From assembly GCA_019662005.1 (NCBI GenBank), contig JAIFWG010000003.1, positions 1 through 36,928 of the forward strand: a stretch of 36,928 nucleotides of DNA, written 5' to 3'. A model generated the notes under the pieces. That model saw only the letters and a program-made list of their open reading frames with translations, did not search any database and was not told where the DNA came from. This stretch comes from Candidatus Parcubacteria bacterium (lineage in GTDB: Bacteria > Patescibacteriota > Minisyncoccia > 2-02-FULL-40-12 > GWA2-44-9). The translations under genes and the position numbers were made by a program. Positions within the stretch are counted from its first letter, which is position 1; each line of letters opens with the position of its first letter. This document shows, piece after piece, positions 14,858 through 23,721 of the stretch.

Positions 14858-15858
14858 TGGATACGCTGAGACAGTTTTTCTCTTTTATGAACGATGTGAG
14901 TTTTCCATACGTCGTTTTGCGTAATTGGGAAAGACTGCCTTATGACGTTACGCTTGGGGAACACAGCGATCTTGATCTATTGGTTTACGATTTTAATCAC
15001 TGGAAAGAAATATTCCCGCAGGCAAAACCAGAGTTTGCTTATCCGCGTGTTCGCATGAAAGTTCCGATTGATGATTCTTATGTCTATGTGGATGTGAGAC
15101 ATATTGGGGATGATTATTATCCGGCTGATTTTGAGAAGGCTATCCTCGAAAAAAGAGAATGGAGTCAGCGGGGATTTTATACTCCAGACCCTCTTCATCA
15201 CAGGATTGCTCTTGCTTATCACATTGTTCATCACAAGGCGATGATCTCAGATAATTACAGAAAATATATCGGAGATGCGAAGATTCCTGAATTGCTTGAG
15301 GCTCTGAGAAATTCTAATGTTGGGTGGATTGAACCCAAAGACAAATCCGTTGGGGCCTTTAATGGATATTGGAAAGGGGCAACATCAATCGTCAGTAGAG
15401 AGAACGGAAAAATTCTAAAAAGACAAGTTAGTTATCTGGATTATTCGCTTGTCCGCAACGAGTATGAAATCCTTTCAAGGTCAAGTTCTATCCATTTCCC
15501 GGAAGTCTATTCTTGTGATGTCGAAAAGAGAGAAATCGAGATTCAGGATTGTGGAGAACCTTTGCTCAATAACCTTCCCGATAACTGGCTTCAGCAGCTA
15601 CGGAATATTTTAAATGATTTAGATACTTTTGGAATTATTCACAGAGACATAAAGCTTGATAATTTAATGGTGAAATACGATGTGATTAAGCTGATTGATT
15701 TCGGATGGGCCAAGTTCAAATCTGAGGAGGACGAGAAACCGCCGCCGTCCTGTCTTGGATTTCCAAACAAACCGTCGTGGGGTTTCGACGACAATTATTC
15801 TATGAACCGAGTTATTAAACAAATCGAGTTTGAATTGGAAGAGAAGGTTTTTGCATGA
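14857..15858 (+). CDS. Nucleotidyltransferase-protein kinase-like fusion
   Basis: This 333-residue protein joins two domains. Residues about 18-155 resemble a pol-beta-type nucleotidyltransferase: VVLRNWERLP, then GEHSDLDLLVYD with Asp38/Asp40, and a third acidic residue at VYVDVRH (Asp79). Residues about 168-330 look like a protein-kinase-fold phosphotransferase: Lys188 (ILKRQ), Glu204 (EYEIL), HRDIKLDN (262-269) and DFGWAKF (281-287). All expected kinase residues are seen. It may phosphorylate or nucleotidylate a glycan or protein. The ATG overlaps the upstream stop (TAATG). Confidence 0.75.
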   Translation: MDTLRQFFSFMNDVSFPYVVLRNWERLPYDVTLGEHSDLDLLVYDFNHWKEIFPQAKPEFAYPRVRMKVPIDDSYVYVDVRHIGDDYYPADFEKAILEKREWSQRGFYTPDPLHHRIALAYHIVHHKAMISDNYRKYIGDAKIPELLEALRNSNVGWIEPKDKSVGAFNGYWKGATSIVSRENGKILKRQVSYLDYSLVRNEYEILSRSSSIHFPEVYSCDVEKREIEIQDCGEPLLNNLPDNWLQQLRNILNDLDTFGIIHRDIKLDNLMVKYDVIKLIDFGWAKFKSEEDEKPPPSCLGFPNKPSWGFDDNYSMNRVIKQIEFELEEKVFA

Positions 15859-16994
15859 AGATTCTTGGCATAGAACGCGATGATTCAGCTTGCAACTTTT
15901 ATAGAATTCTCATGCCTCTTGATAATGTCCTGAAACAGAATCTGGCTGATGTTGCAATCATTCACCAGAGAGATGTCGCCATGGATCGATCCATCAAACT
16001 TGCTCTTGAAGCTGATGTCATTGTGTTCCAACGGCCCGCAAACGAAGAATGGCTTCAGTTTATTAAGACTTGCCGGAAGTACGGAAAACACATTGTGGCC
16101 GATTATGATGACGATCCTTTCAATACTTCACCACTTAATCCCTTTTATCAATATATCGGGACAGAACCCGTGGAATATACATGGGCGGATGGAACGAAAG
16201 AAATGCTTTGGTCAGAAGATATGGTCAGTGGAGACGGTAATAAAATATTCAACATTGAGCGAAACATTGCTTTTCGGGATATGTTTAGATTGAATTTCAA
16301 GAAGGCTGATATGGTGACTTGTACGACTTCAATCTTACAAAACGAATTCTTGAAAATCACTCCAAACGTTTCAGTGCTTCCGAACGTTATTGATCCGACT
16401 TTTTGGCCTACGCTTCCGGAGTTTCCAAAAAGAGAAGTTAGGATTGGTTGGCAAGGTGGTTGGTCGCATTACGAAGATTTATATGAAATTGTTCCAGTGA
16501 TTAAAAATGTCCTTGAAAAACATGACAACGTGAAATTCGTTTATTTTGGAGATCAAAGATTCCGACATCTTTTCAAAGGCTGCGATCAAAACAAGATTGA
16601 ATGGCAGGACTGGGTGCATCATGAAACGTACCCTTACAAGATGACGCTTCTTAATCTTGATATTGGCATTTGTCCTCTTGCCAATAATTCTTTCAATTGG
16701 ACGAAATCCGCAATCAAGTGGATGGAATATTCGATGCTTGGATGCGCGACCGTAGCGGCGAATATTGAACCGTACGCCCCTGCGATTAAGAGCGGAGAAA
16801 CCGGATTTCTTGTTTCTGACAATTCTGAATGGGAAATGGCTCTTGACGCACTCATTGAAAATGGATGGCAACGCCGCCTCATGGCAAAACGGGCTTTCGC
16901 AGATGTCATGGAAAATCACAACATTCAGACAAAAGCAAAGTTATGGGTCGAAGCTTACGACGCAATGCTTCGCCCTAAAGAGGTAACTGTATGA
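15855..16994 (+). CDS. GT4-like glycosyltransferase (GT-B fold)
   Basis: This 379-residue protein has the two-domain GT-B plan: an N-terminal half (IVADYDDDPFNT, about residues 80-92) and a C-terminal donor half with SVLPNVIDPTFW, IGWQGGWSHYEDL, and GCATVAANIEPYAPAI...GETGFLVSD. The last motif holds the E(x7)E-like donor-binding region. It retains the donor-binding layout and probably transfers sugar to a host or virion acceptor. It overlaps the kinase fusion by 4 nt. Confidence 0.8.
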   Translation: MKILGIERDDSACNFYRILMPLDNVLKQNLADVAIIHQRDVAMDRSIKLALEADVIVFQRPANEEWLQFIKTCRKYGKHIVADYDDDPFNTSPLNPFYQYIGTEPVEYTWADGTKEMLWSEDMVSGDGNKIFNIERNIAFRDMFRLNFKKADMVTCTTSILQNEFLKITPNVSVLPNVIDPTFWPTLPEFPKREVRIGWQGGWSHYEDLYEIVPVIKNVLEKHDNVKFVYFGDQRFRHLFKGCDQNKIEWQDWVHHETYPYKMTLLNLDIGICPLANNSFNWTKSAIKWMEYSMLGCATVAANIEPYAPAIKSGETGFLVSDNSEWEMALDALIENGWQRRLMAKRAFADVMENHNIQTKAKLWVEAYDAMLRPKEVTV

Positions 16995-17668
16995 GTATGA
17001 CCTTCGCGGATCAACAGACGCTTTTAAGTGTTCTTTTGGGAGATAGTAATACTAGTACGGATGACGCTTTTTCTTTAACCACAAGGAAATTATTCCTTAA
17101 CCGTGGAGAGCTTCATTTTTGCAAGGATTCGAAATGCGTTCGTGAAAAAGCCGCAGGAACCATTTCTGGGACTCAACTTGTATTCCCATCAGGGATTCTT
17201 CGGCCCGTGGCTCTTATTGTTAATGGCAAAGATATCTGGAATGACAGGCAGACATCCATTACTGAATATGAGCGGTGGAATACATCTGGAAGCGCATATC
17301 CTGCTGTATATATTACGGAGGAATCTGGTTCCAGATATTTTAATTTTTGGGGTTCTTCTAACGGTAAGGCTTATATCCTTCATTATATAAGGAAGCCCAC
17401 AGTGGCTCTTTCTTCTGATAGTGACGAATCCATCCTCCAGGATGAATTCAGGGAAGCTTCTGTTTATTGGGCAGCTGCAGAACTTCTTCAGCAAGTTGGT
17501 AAAAATACAATCGCTGACAAGTACGCTGCAAAATACAACAAATTTGTTCGAGATGGCGAAGCTTATGGTGAAGAAATCTATCTCAATTTAATGTTTGCAA
17601 AGCCAGACACAAACCTTATCGATGCTGGAGATGCGGATGTTGTAGGGCAGGGATTTGATTTTGCTTGA
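16991..17668 (+). CDS. Head-to-tail adaptor-like protein
   Basis: This 225-residue protein resumes virion genes after the glycan cassette. The helical C-terminal part (EFREASVYWAAAELLQQVGK then ADKYAAKYNKFVRDGE) resembles gp6/gp4-type adaptor proteins, which seat under the portal. A beta-rich N-terminal part (SGTQLVFPSGILRPVALI) is present. The call rests on order and pattern only. It overlaps the upstream gene by 4 nt. Confidence 0.55.
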   Translation: MSMTFADQQTLLSVLLGDSNTSTDDAFSLTTRKLFLNRGELHFCKDSKCVREKAAGTISGTQLVFPSGILRPVALIVNGKDIWNDRQTSITEYERWNTSGSAYPAVYITEESGSRYFNFWGSSNGKAYILHYIRKPTVALSSDSDESILQDEFREASVYWAAAELLQQVGKNTIADKYAAKYNKFVRDGEAYGEEIYLNLMFAKPDTNLIDAGDADVVGQGFDFA

Positions 17669-17685
17669 AAAAAGGGAATAAGTGA

Positions 17686-19272
17686 ATGGGCATTGAGCAG
17701 ACGAATAAACCTCTTTTAGATAGATACGATGGGCTAGAGATAGTCCTAGAACTTCTGTCATTCTCTGGAGGAGAAAATACAATTTCCGAAGATCAGGCCA
17801 CAAAAGCCAACGAAGCTCGCATCCTTGAGAATTGGGATGCGACAAGTCTTGGCGGAATGGAGAGAACCAGAGGTTTTAATGAAGTCGCTGACGGAAGTTC
17901 CAGTTACACAAATGCTGCTGATTTCATAAAACAACATGAGGATTCTGGGGGAACCCAAGTCTATGCAATCTATGAAGGCGATTTAATTTATAAAAGCGGA
18001 TCAGCTTTTACCAATGATGATAATAATGCTTTTACTTCCGGAATTCTTTCTCATGGATTTTCAGATGAGCTTGGATTTTTATGGATTACGAATTCCACGG
18101 ACAACCTGAAAAAGAAAGCAGTTGGAGTTTCCATTGCAACCCCCAGTAGTGTTCCCCCTGATGCCTGTGATCGTGTTTATAGGCATAAAAACAGAATGGT
18201 CGCAGAAGGTTCCTTGAATTATCCATACCGTGTTTATGGATCGAGGGCTGGCACCGGGAACTGGACAGCAGCAGATGCATGGAGTCTTTCAAATGATGCG
18301 TACAGCATTGATCTTCCAGATCATACGCAGGGATGTATGCCTGATTTTCCTTCTGGTAATGAGATTCTAGTTTTTACAAAAAGAAATGCTTACGCCCTTT
18401 CTAATTTCCCGAACACAGCTTTTAGGCCTATTTCAACTCCCGGACGCGGGTGCTCGGCTCCCTATTCAATCGCTCTTGGCGATGAAGGCGTCTATTTCCT
18501 CTCTCAATATCCGACTCTTGGAATATTCGTCTATGACGGCGTGAATTTTAATGAGATTACGCAATTTAATAGTGATGTCTTTGTGGAATTGATTGATTTT
18601 ACAAAACGAATTTATGGAATCTATCGTGACCGGAAATACTATCTCATTTATAACGAGCTTGGCAGCGGAGCCTCTTACCCTAACTGCATGAGAATTTTTG
18701 ATGCCAAATTCTCTCGCTGGATGAATAGGCCTGTCAACCCTGATCTTTCGGATAATTTTGGATATCCGGCCCTTCTTAAATATTCGGCCAATGAACTCTA
18801 TATAACTTCTAGCCAGAAAGACAAGATTTACGAGTTTGAAACGGAAGATGACTCAGATGAAAACAATGACACGCAAGCCACTTACAAGACCAAAGACTTT
18901 TCAAGTCGAGATTTTGCTTTTGCTGGAGGCGGTCAGTTCGCAGTTGATGATGTCAAGATACAGCTTACAAAAATAACAGTTACTTATTATGGAACCGTTG
19001 GAAATATCACAATCCAATGGACAGCAGACCGGGGCCTTAATAGCGGATCAAAGACTTTAACTCTTACGGCGAGTGGGGATTTATTGAATTCAACCTTTAT
19101 AGTCAATTCATCTTTGTTAGCGTCTCTTCCGCCAGACAAATCAGTTACAACTTCATTTCCTTCAAGCGCTGTTGGAAGACGTTTTAATTTCCAGATCACA
19201 AATGAAGGTTCTGGAATTCGACCTAAAATTAAAAAGATAAAAATTCACGCTTTGGCTGTGGACGAGGCTTAG
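17686..19272 (+). CDS. Beta-propeller tail/stabilisation protein (P22 gp10-like)
   Basis: This 528-residue protein follows the adaptor-like gene, where P22-like phages place the gp10-type packaged-DNA stabilisation protein. The N-terminal region ENWDATSLGGMERTRGFNE, repeated beta blades (IYEGDLIYKSG; FLWITNSTDN; VYFLSQYPTLGIFVYD) and a conserved C-terminal beta domain fit a propeller tail component. It starts at ATG 17686 after a GGGAATAAGTGA site. The gp10 assignment is by position and pattern. Confidence 0.65.
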   Translation: MGIEQTNKPLLDRYDGLEIVLELLSFSGGENTISEDQATKANEARILENWDATSLGGMERTRGFNEVADGSSSYTNAADFIKQHEDSGGTQVYAIYEGDLIYKSGSAFTNDDNNAFTSGILSHGFSDELGFLWITNSTDNLKKKAVGVSIATPSSVPPDACDRVYRHKNRMVAEGSLNYPYRVYGSRAGTGNWTAADAWSLSNDAYSIDLPDHTQGCMPDFPSGNEILVFTKRNAYALSNFPNTAFRPISTPGRGCSAPYSIALGDEGVYFLSQYPTLGIFVYDGVNFNEITQFNSDVFVELIDFTKRIYGIYRDRKYYLIYNELGSGASYPNCMRIFDAKFSRWMNRPVNPDLSDNFGYPALLKYSANELYITSSQKDKIYEFETEDDSDENNDTQATYKTKDFSSRDFAFAGGGQFAVDDVKIQLTKITVTYYGTVGNITIQWTADRGLNSGSKTLTLTASGDLLNSTFIVNSSLLASLPPDKSVTTSFPSSAVGRRFNFQITNEGSGIRPKIKKIKIHALAVDEA

Positions 19273-19280
19273 GAGAAAAA

Positions 19281-19991
19281 ATGGCATATGACTCGGATTT
19301 GGTAAGAACAAAAAACTGGGGAACTGAAATTTTAACGGACTCTGACCTAGAGGGGCAGTTCGATCTCATTATCAACTGGGTTATGGCTGCTCTTAACGCA
19401 ACGACCGGGCATGCGCATGACGGTTCAAGCAATCATGGCCCGAAATTGTCATCCTCTGCGGTAACGACGACTTTTGGGAATGGGTTTACAACGGTAAGTG
19501 CAGCGACAGGGGATTATGTGGTAATTGCCTCTGATGTTTCAGATTCAAATAAAACAAAGAAAGCCTTAGTTTCAGACATTGTAACTCTTGCGGCAATTAC
19601 TCCGGCCTCTCAATCTGAAATGGAAGCTGCCACAAATAACACAAAAAGCGTGACCCCCGTTGGCGTGAAATGGAACCCTGGAGTTGCAAAAGCGTGGGGA
19701 GTCTTCAATGGCTCTGGAACTCCAGCTTTTACCACATCCTACAACATGGACGCCACGATTACGGATAACGGAACGGGTGACTACACCGTGACCATGACAA
19801 CGGATTTTTCAAGTGCGGATTACGCATTCGTTGGAGGATGTCTTTCGGCTCAAGCTGGAAACACCACAACGATTGCAATTAAGAACGGGACTTCGCCTGC
19901 TGCTGGAAGCGTTAATTTTACAACAACTAACGAAGCCGGATCTGCGGTTGATTGCACAAGAGCGAGCTTTGCACTTTTTGGAGATCAATAG
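19281..19991 (+). CDS. Tail-fibre-like protein with GHAHDG motif
   Basis: Residues about 46-58 read GHAHDGSSNHGPK, a motif common in phage tail-fibre connector regions. Threonine-rich beta segments follow, ending in a compact beta domain (TNEAGSAVDCTRASFALFG). It is preceded by TAGGAGAAAAA. A tail-fibre or baseplate-like role is likely, the receptor is unknown. Confidence 0.65.
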   Translation: MAYDSDLVRTKNWGTEILTDSDLEGQFDLIINWVMAALNATTGHAHDGSSNHGPKLSSSAVTTTFGNGFTTVSAATGDYVVIASDVSDSNKTKKALVSDIVTLAAITPASQSEMEAATNNTKSVTPVGVKWNPGVAKAWGVFNGSGTPAFTTSYNMDATITDNGTGDYTVTMTTDFSSADYAFVGGCLSAQAGNTTTIAIKNGTSPAAGSVNFTTTNEAGSAVDCTRASFALFGDQ

Positions 19992-19992
19992 T

Positions 19993-20358
19993 ATGCCACA
20001 TTTAGATAGGGTGATTGTTTGGAATAGACCGGACGGTGGAGTGAGTGTAACGCATCTTCATTCAGATGACATGCTTCCTGGTGAGAGCGAGGATGATTTC
20101 ATTGCGAGGTTTACTTTAAAGATTAAGAGTAAAAATCCTGAGCTTGGTAAATCCGTAGAGCTTGTGAAACAGAAGATCGATCTTCCTGATTCTTCTAAGC
20201 AGGATGAGTGGTCTGTAAATGGGGATAAGGTTGAAGTTGATCCGGCAAAGACGCAGACCAAAATTGATAAGGAAGCGGAGAAGGCAGCGATCTTTCAGAA
20301 GCTCGGTGTGAGTAAAGAAGAGTTCCAGGCTGTTGCTTTGGTGAAATCCGGTGGCTGA
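19993..20358 (+). CDS. Small conserved tail-region protein, 121 aa
   Basis: I chose ATG 19993 after TTGGAGATCAATAG. The protein begins HLDRVIVWNRPDGGVSVTHL and continues with DDMLPGESEDDFIARF, a pattern seen in small phage proteins next to fibre genes. The C-terminal helix (TQTKIDKEAEKAAIF) is charged. The function is unknown. It overlaps the next gene by 8 nt. Confidence 0.7.
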   Translation: MPHLDRVIVWNRPDGGVSVTHLHSDDMLPGESEDDFIARFTLKIKSKNPELGKSVELVKQKIDLPDSSKQDEWSVNGDKVEVDPAKTQTKIDKEAEKAAIFQKLGVSKEEFQAVALVKSGG

Positions 20359-21766
20359 TGGTTTTTCAGAACTCTCCAGCGATAAACTACAAACAGTTCA
20401 GGGCATTTCTGAACTTAATCGAATGCTTCAATTTTTGTATGAGAATGTCGCTGGGGACGGAGTTAAACAAAGGGTTTATTCAGGGATAGGAAGTCCGGAA
20501 GGCTCTGTGGTCGCTGAGATTGGTTCATTCTACATGCGGCTTGATGGAGCGCCTGGCACCTGTGCTTATATCAAGGAATCGGGCGTTCAGACCGCAACAG
20601 GTTGGACGTCGATAGTCGTTGCCGGAGGAGGGTCTGGGGGTTCTGGTAATGCTCAATATGTGACACTTGCAACAGACGCGAGTTTAACCGCAGAGAGAGT
20701 TTTGACGGAGGGTGCCAATATTAGTCTTACCGATGCTGGCGCAAATTCAACCATTACTATAAAGGCAACTCCAGCGGGATCTGATACCCAGATTCAGTTT
20801 AATGATGACGGAACATTTGGTGGGGATTCTGATTTAACTTGGGATAAGACAGCTAATATTTTTAAAATTAATGGCGATATTAATTTTTCAGAAACGACGG
20901 ATGCAGATAAGACAATCAAAGTCTTGGATCAGGCTACTGCAAACACTAACGGTAATCGTTTATTCATTACCGGGTCCGACGGAAATGGTTCGGCTGATGG
21001 GGGAGATCTTATTGTATCTGGAGGCGATGGCGGCGTTCTTGGAGGCGATGGCGGCTACATTAGTTTTTCAGCTGGTAACGCTACCGGAGCGGGTCGTGGC
21101 GGAGAATTTATTGTCTATGCAGGGGGAGGCGGCGAAACGGGCGACGGTGGTACTGCCTATTTAGTGGGCGGTGATGGCGGGAGCACCAGCGGAGATGCAG
21201 GTGGGGTCGGATTAACGGCTGGAAATGTATTTGTAGATGCGGACGGGTATGGAGGAGATGTCTTTCTTACCGCTGGCGCAGGTGCCACGAGCGGAAATTA
21301 TAATGGCAGCATTTATATCCAAATGGGGCAAGGTTCTGCATTGCCAGGCGTCAACACCGGAACGGTTTATATCTTTGGTAAGGATGTGATCGATGTAACG
21401 GCAGAGCAAAATTTTGTTAATTTTGGCCCATTTGAAATGGGCGTTGCATCCGGGACCACGATTACGAATCAACGTTCTTATCAATTCCTAGCGACTACTA
21501 TTAACGGTGTTGCCGGTGGCGGTGCGGAAACAGTCACTAACGCAGCAACGGTTTATATCGATGCGGCTCCTTCAGGTTCCGACATAACAATCACAAATGC
21601 TTATTCTCTTTGGGTAGATGCTGGCCTTGCTCGTTTTGACGGAAACGGAACGAACGTTTTTGAGCTTCCAGCAAATGCTACTGATCCTACAGGCGGTGGC
21701 GGTGCGGCGGTTGGAAGAATCCCAATCCGAGTTGGAGGAGCTACGAAATATTTAGCTTATTATTAA
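20351..21766 (+). CDS. Tail fibre with Gly-rich central region
   Basis: This 471-residue protein starts at GTG 20351 within the end of the upstream gene. The N-terminal domain (about 1-95, SELNRMLQFLYENVA) is followed by a Gly/Ser linker, a beta region (SDTQIQFNDDGTFGGDSDLTW) common in phage fibres, a Gly-rich stretch of about 100 residues with GGDGG and GGGG units, and a C-terminal beta domain. This looks like a trimeric fibre. Receptor specificity cannot be read from sequence. Confidence 0.7.
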   Translation: MADGFSELSSDKLQTVQGISELNRMLQFLYENVAGDGVKQRVYSGIGSPEGSVVAEIGSFYMRLDGAPGTCAYIKESGVQTATGWTSIVVAGGGSGGSGNAQYVTLATDASLTAERVLTEGANISLTDAGANSTITIKATPAGSDTQIQFNDDGTFGGDSDLTWDKTANIFKINGDINFSETTDADKTIKVLDQATANTNGNRLFITGSDGNGSADGGDLIVSGGDGGVLGGDGGYISFSAGNATGAGRGGEFIVYAGGGGETGDGGTAYLVGGDGGSTSGDAGGVGLTAGNVFVDADGYGGDVFLTAGAGATSGNYNGSIYIQMGQGSALPGVNTGTVYIFGKDVIDVTAEQNFVNFGPFEMGVASGTTITNQRSYQFLATTINGVAGGGAETVTNAATVYIDAAPSGSDITITNAYSLWVDAGLARFDGNGTNVFELPANATDPTGGGGAAVGRIPIRVGGATKYLAYY

Positions 21767-21900
21767 TGGATATTACAGACAAAGAAAAAAATATTTTACT
21801 TCAAATGATAAATTCAATTAATTTTCCAGGAAAATTAATTGAAGATATTTATGCACTTAAAAAAAAGATAGAAGCTGAGAATGACCCTCAAAAAGCATGA
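21766..21900 (+). CDS. Small conserved phage protein (INxxNFPGK type), 44 aa
   Basis: The ATG overlaps the fibre stop (TAATG). The product is MDITDKEKNILLQMINSI then NFPGKLIEDIYALKKKIEAE; small proteins with NFPG and a C-terminal coiled coil recur near tail genes in many phages. The role is unknown. It overlaps the next gene by 20 nt. Confidence 0.7.
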   Translation: MDITDKEKNILLQMINSINFPGKLIEDIYALKKKIEAENDPQKA

Positions 21901-22297
21901 GCTTCTTCAGAAATGTTTAAAATTAATTTTAAATAGCAAGATTTGCCCGCTTACTTCGAAGGGAGATTGGCCCAGAATTCTTTTATTTGCTCATCTTAGG
22001 GGATATCTTTATACCAACAAAGATGCGTCTGTTTTTGTGATGGCTTACAGAATTCCCAGATGGGAAAAAAAGTGGTCAGATGTGATGCCTGAACAAGAAT
22101 CTGGTGAAACGCTCTATGTGGCTTTTGCAGTCAGTGAAGGGAAAAGAAAAATTTCTCTTCTTAAAATATTACGTCAATATCTTAAAAAAAATGAAATTGA
22201 AGAAATCATCTATTACAAAAGGAATTCTGATACTGATTTTAAAAGAATTGATTTAAGGAGAAACCATGTCAAAACAAACAGCGCCCAGTCTTCCTGA
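21881..22297 (+). CDS. Hypothetical tail-region protein, 138 aa
   Basis: Features include LLFAHLRGYLYTNKDASVFV, VMAYRIPRWEKKW, and a C-terminal LLKILRQYLKKNEIEEIIYY. The mixed alpha/beta order is somewhat like GNAT-type virion accessory proteins, but I cannot confirm it. It lies between fibre and internal-virion genes, overlapping both. Confidence 0.6.
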   Translation: MTLKKHELLQKCLKLILNSKICPLTSKGDWPRILLFAHLRGYLYTNKDASVFVMAYRIPRWEKKWSDVMPEQESGETLYVAFAVSEGKRKISLLKILRQYLKKNEIEEIIYYKRNSDTDFKRIDLRRNHVKTNSAQSS

Positions 22298-23108
22298 AAC
22301 ACCAAGTTTTCAGTCTGATCCAAATGTTGGATGGTCACAGGATGTTTTAAAAGATCAGAGCAATTACTTGATTAATGGACTTACATCCGACCAAGGATTA
22401 TCCGGACAACTCGGAGAAGCAACTTCAACGAATCCGATGATTACGCAGTTGACCTTACAGGCTTTGCAAAGTCAGCTTGCGCCAAGTTATAGAACAGGGC
22501 TTCAGAATATCACAAATACTTTGGAGGCGAATAATCAGTTGACAGGCTCTACAACAGCCTCGGCCTTGGGGAATTACGAAGGTGATTATCTTGCGCAGCT
22601 TACAGCGGCAGGAGCGAATGCTGGAATCGCGGATATTAATCGCGCTCTTCAGAACCGCGTTTCTCTTTATGGGGTGGGGCTTAATGCTGCGCAAGGCGTT
22701 GGCCAGACAGGTCTTAATAATCAAAGTCAGACGAATCAATTCGCGCTACAAAATTACGAAAACCAAGTTTCGGCTGCACTGATAAATCAACCCCAGCAAA
22801 GAGGAGGATTTATGGGGGCTTTAACTGGGGCTTTAGGTGGTGGGATTGGCGGTTTTGCGCTGGGCGGTCCCTACGGAGCTGCTGTTGGTGCGGGACTTGG
22901 AGGATTATCAGGAGGATTTGGGCAGTCGGGATCAGGGGGGCAGTTCCTCGGAGCCGGAGCATCTCTTTTTGGAAACAGGAATAGTGGGATTCCTGGAATT
23001 ACGAGCGGCGGAGGCGAGCAAATTTACAATCCGATTTATCAGCCTCTTAATTCATCGTCTAATCTTCTTGGCAATCTCAGCAATTATTATCCGTATGGAT
23101 TAAATTAG
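22266..23108 (+). CDS. Internal virion/ejection-like protein with glycine zipper
   Basis: This 280-residue protein has a Gln/Asn-rich helical first half (about 1-175) and then a Gly/Ala glycine-zipper segment (FMGALTGALGGGIGGFALGG, about 182-201; AAVGAGLGGLSGG, about 205-217), which suggests membrane insertion. Such proteins leave the virion with DNA and help it cross the envelope (like P22 gp7/gp20 or T7 gp14-16). It is followed by the HNH insertion. The role is inferred from composition and position. Confidence 0.65.
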   Translation: MSKQTAPSLPETPSFQSDPNVGWSQDVLKDQSNYLINGLTSDQGLSGQLGEATSTNPMITQLTLQALQSQLAPSYRTGLQNITNTLEANNQLTGSTTASALGNYEGDYLAQLTAAGANAGIADINRALQNRVSLYGVGLNAAQGVGQTGLNNQSQTNQFALQNYENQVSAALINQPQQRGGFMGALTGALGGGIGGFALGGPYGAAVGAGLGGLSGGFGQSGSGGQFLGAGASLFGNRNSGIPGITSGGGEQIYNPIYQPLNSSSNLLGNLSNYYPYGLN

Positions 23109-23133
23109 GAGAATCTATGGGAGTTTTAATGGT
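23107..23133 (+). pseudogene. Duplicated 5' end of the following gene, left of HNH
   Basis: TTAGGAGAATCTATGGGA then GTTTTAATGG gives a ribosome site and MGVLM. At 23707-23740 the real gene begins GGAGGAATTATAGTATGGGA TCA GTCTTAACGG (MGSVLT). The two match if one codon is gapped, so this is a relic or imported copy of the gene start, interrupted by HNH. Reading rightward from it runs antisense through HNH and is not a real gene. Confidence 0.6.
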
Positions 23134-23707
23134 TCCAATTTCTTCGCATACGATTAAAACAAGGTTTGCAAGGCCCGCAATAGAAAGGGGTTTTTATGGA
23201 TTTTTTATATATAGATATTGGAAAAGATTTTTTACATTGAGAACAAATCTTTTCTCCTGTTTTTTTAATATAATCAGCCACTTCGGAATGATGGCTCAGA
23301 TGATACTTTCTGGTTGTCAATTCAAGATTCTCAACTCTGTTGTCATTTTTAATTCCATTTTTATGATGGATTATTTCTCTCGGAGAAAGCCTTCTCCCGA
23401 TGTGTTTCTCCATGACCAGCCTATGCTCTCTGACGTAACCAATGGCATTTCTATCGGGATGAAATGGAGTATAAATAAGAACGTACCCATGATTAGAGCT
23501 AATTCCTTTTCTTATTCCTCTGTTGACCTTAGACATTTTACTTTTAAAGTAAAATCCAGATTTTCTCATTTTAATTTTTTGTTTAGAGAGATGGTATTGA
23601 ATTGCATTATTCGAAACATTAAGAATTTTGGATATTTCTGTAATAGGTTTTCCGCTCTCATAAAGTCTTATGATCAATTTTTTATCAAGGTTTTTGTGTA
23701 TTGACAT
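23126..23707 (-). CDS. HNH homing-endonuclease-like protein, antisense in the late operon
   Basis: This 193-residue protein (ATG at 23707) has an N-terminal HTH (EISKILNVSNNAIQYHLSK), a central HNH motif (EIIHHKNGIKNDNRVENLEL) and a C-terminal Cys cluster (CSQCKKSF and CGPCKPC). Such genes are mobile and cut a site related to their own insertion. It is the only leftward gene between 3750 and 33840 and lies between two virion genes. No ribosome site is visible. The duplicated gene start beside it supports insertion. Confidence 0.85.
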   Translation of the reverse strand: MSIHKNLDKKLIIRLYESGKPITEISKILNVSNNAIQYHLSKQKIKMRKSGFYFKSKMSKVNRGIRKGISSNHGYVLIYTPFHPDRNAIGYVREHRLVMEKHIGRRLSPREIIHHKNGIKNDNRVENLELTTRKYHLSHHSEVADYIKKTGEKICSQCKKSFPISIYKKSIKTPFYCGPCKPCFNRMRRNWNH

Positions 23708-23721
23708 GGAGGAATTATAGT

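Noticed and set aside
16479..16919. Minus-strand 146-aa ORF
   Set aside because: It lies within the GT4-like gene, whose GT-B motifs are clear; the complement is long by chance.
23117..23704. Plus-strand 195-aa ORF beginning at the duplicated gene start
   Set aside because: It runs antisense through the HNH gene; HNH on the minus strand has recognisable HTH and HNH motifs, so this is a fusion of a relic start with antisense sequence.
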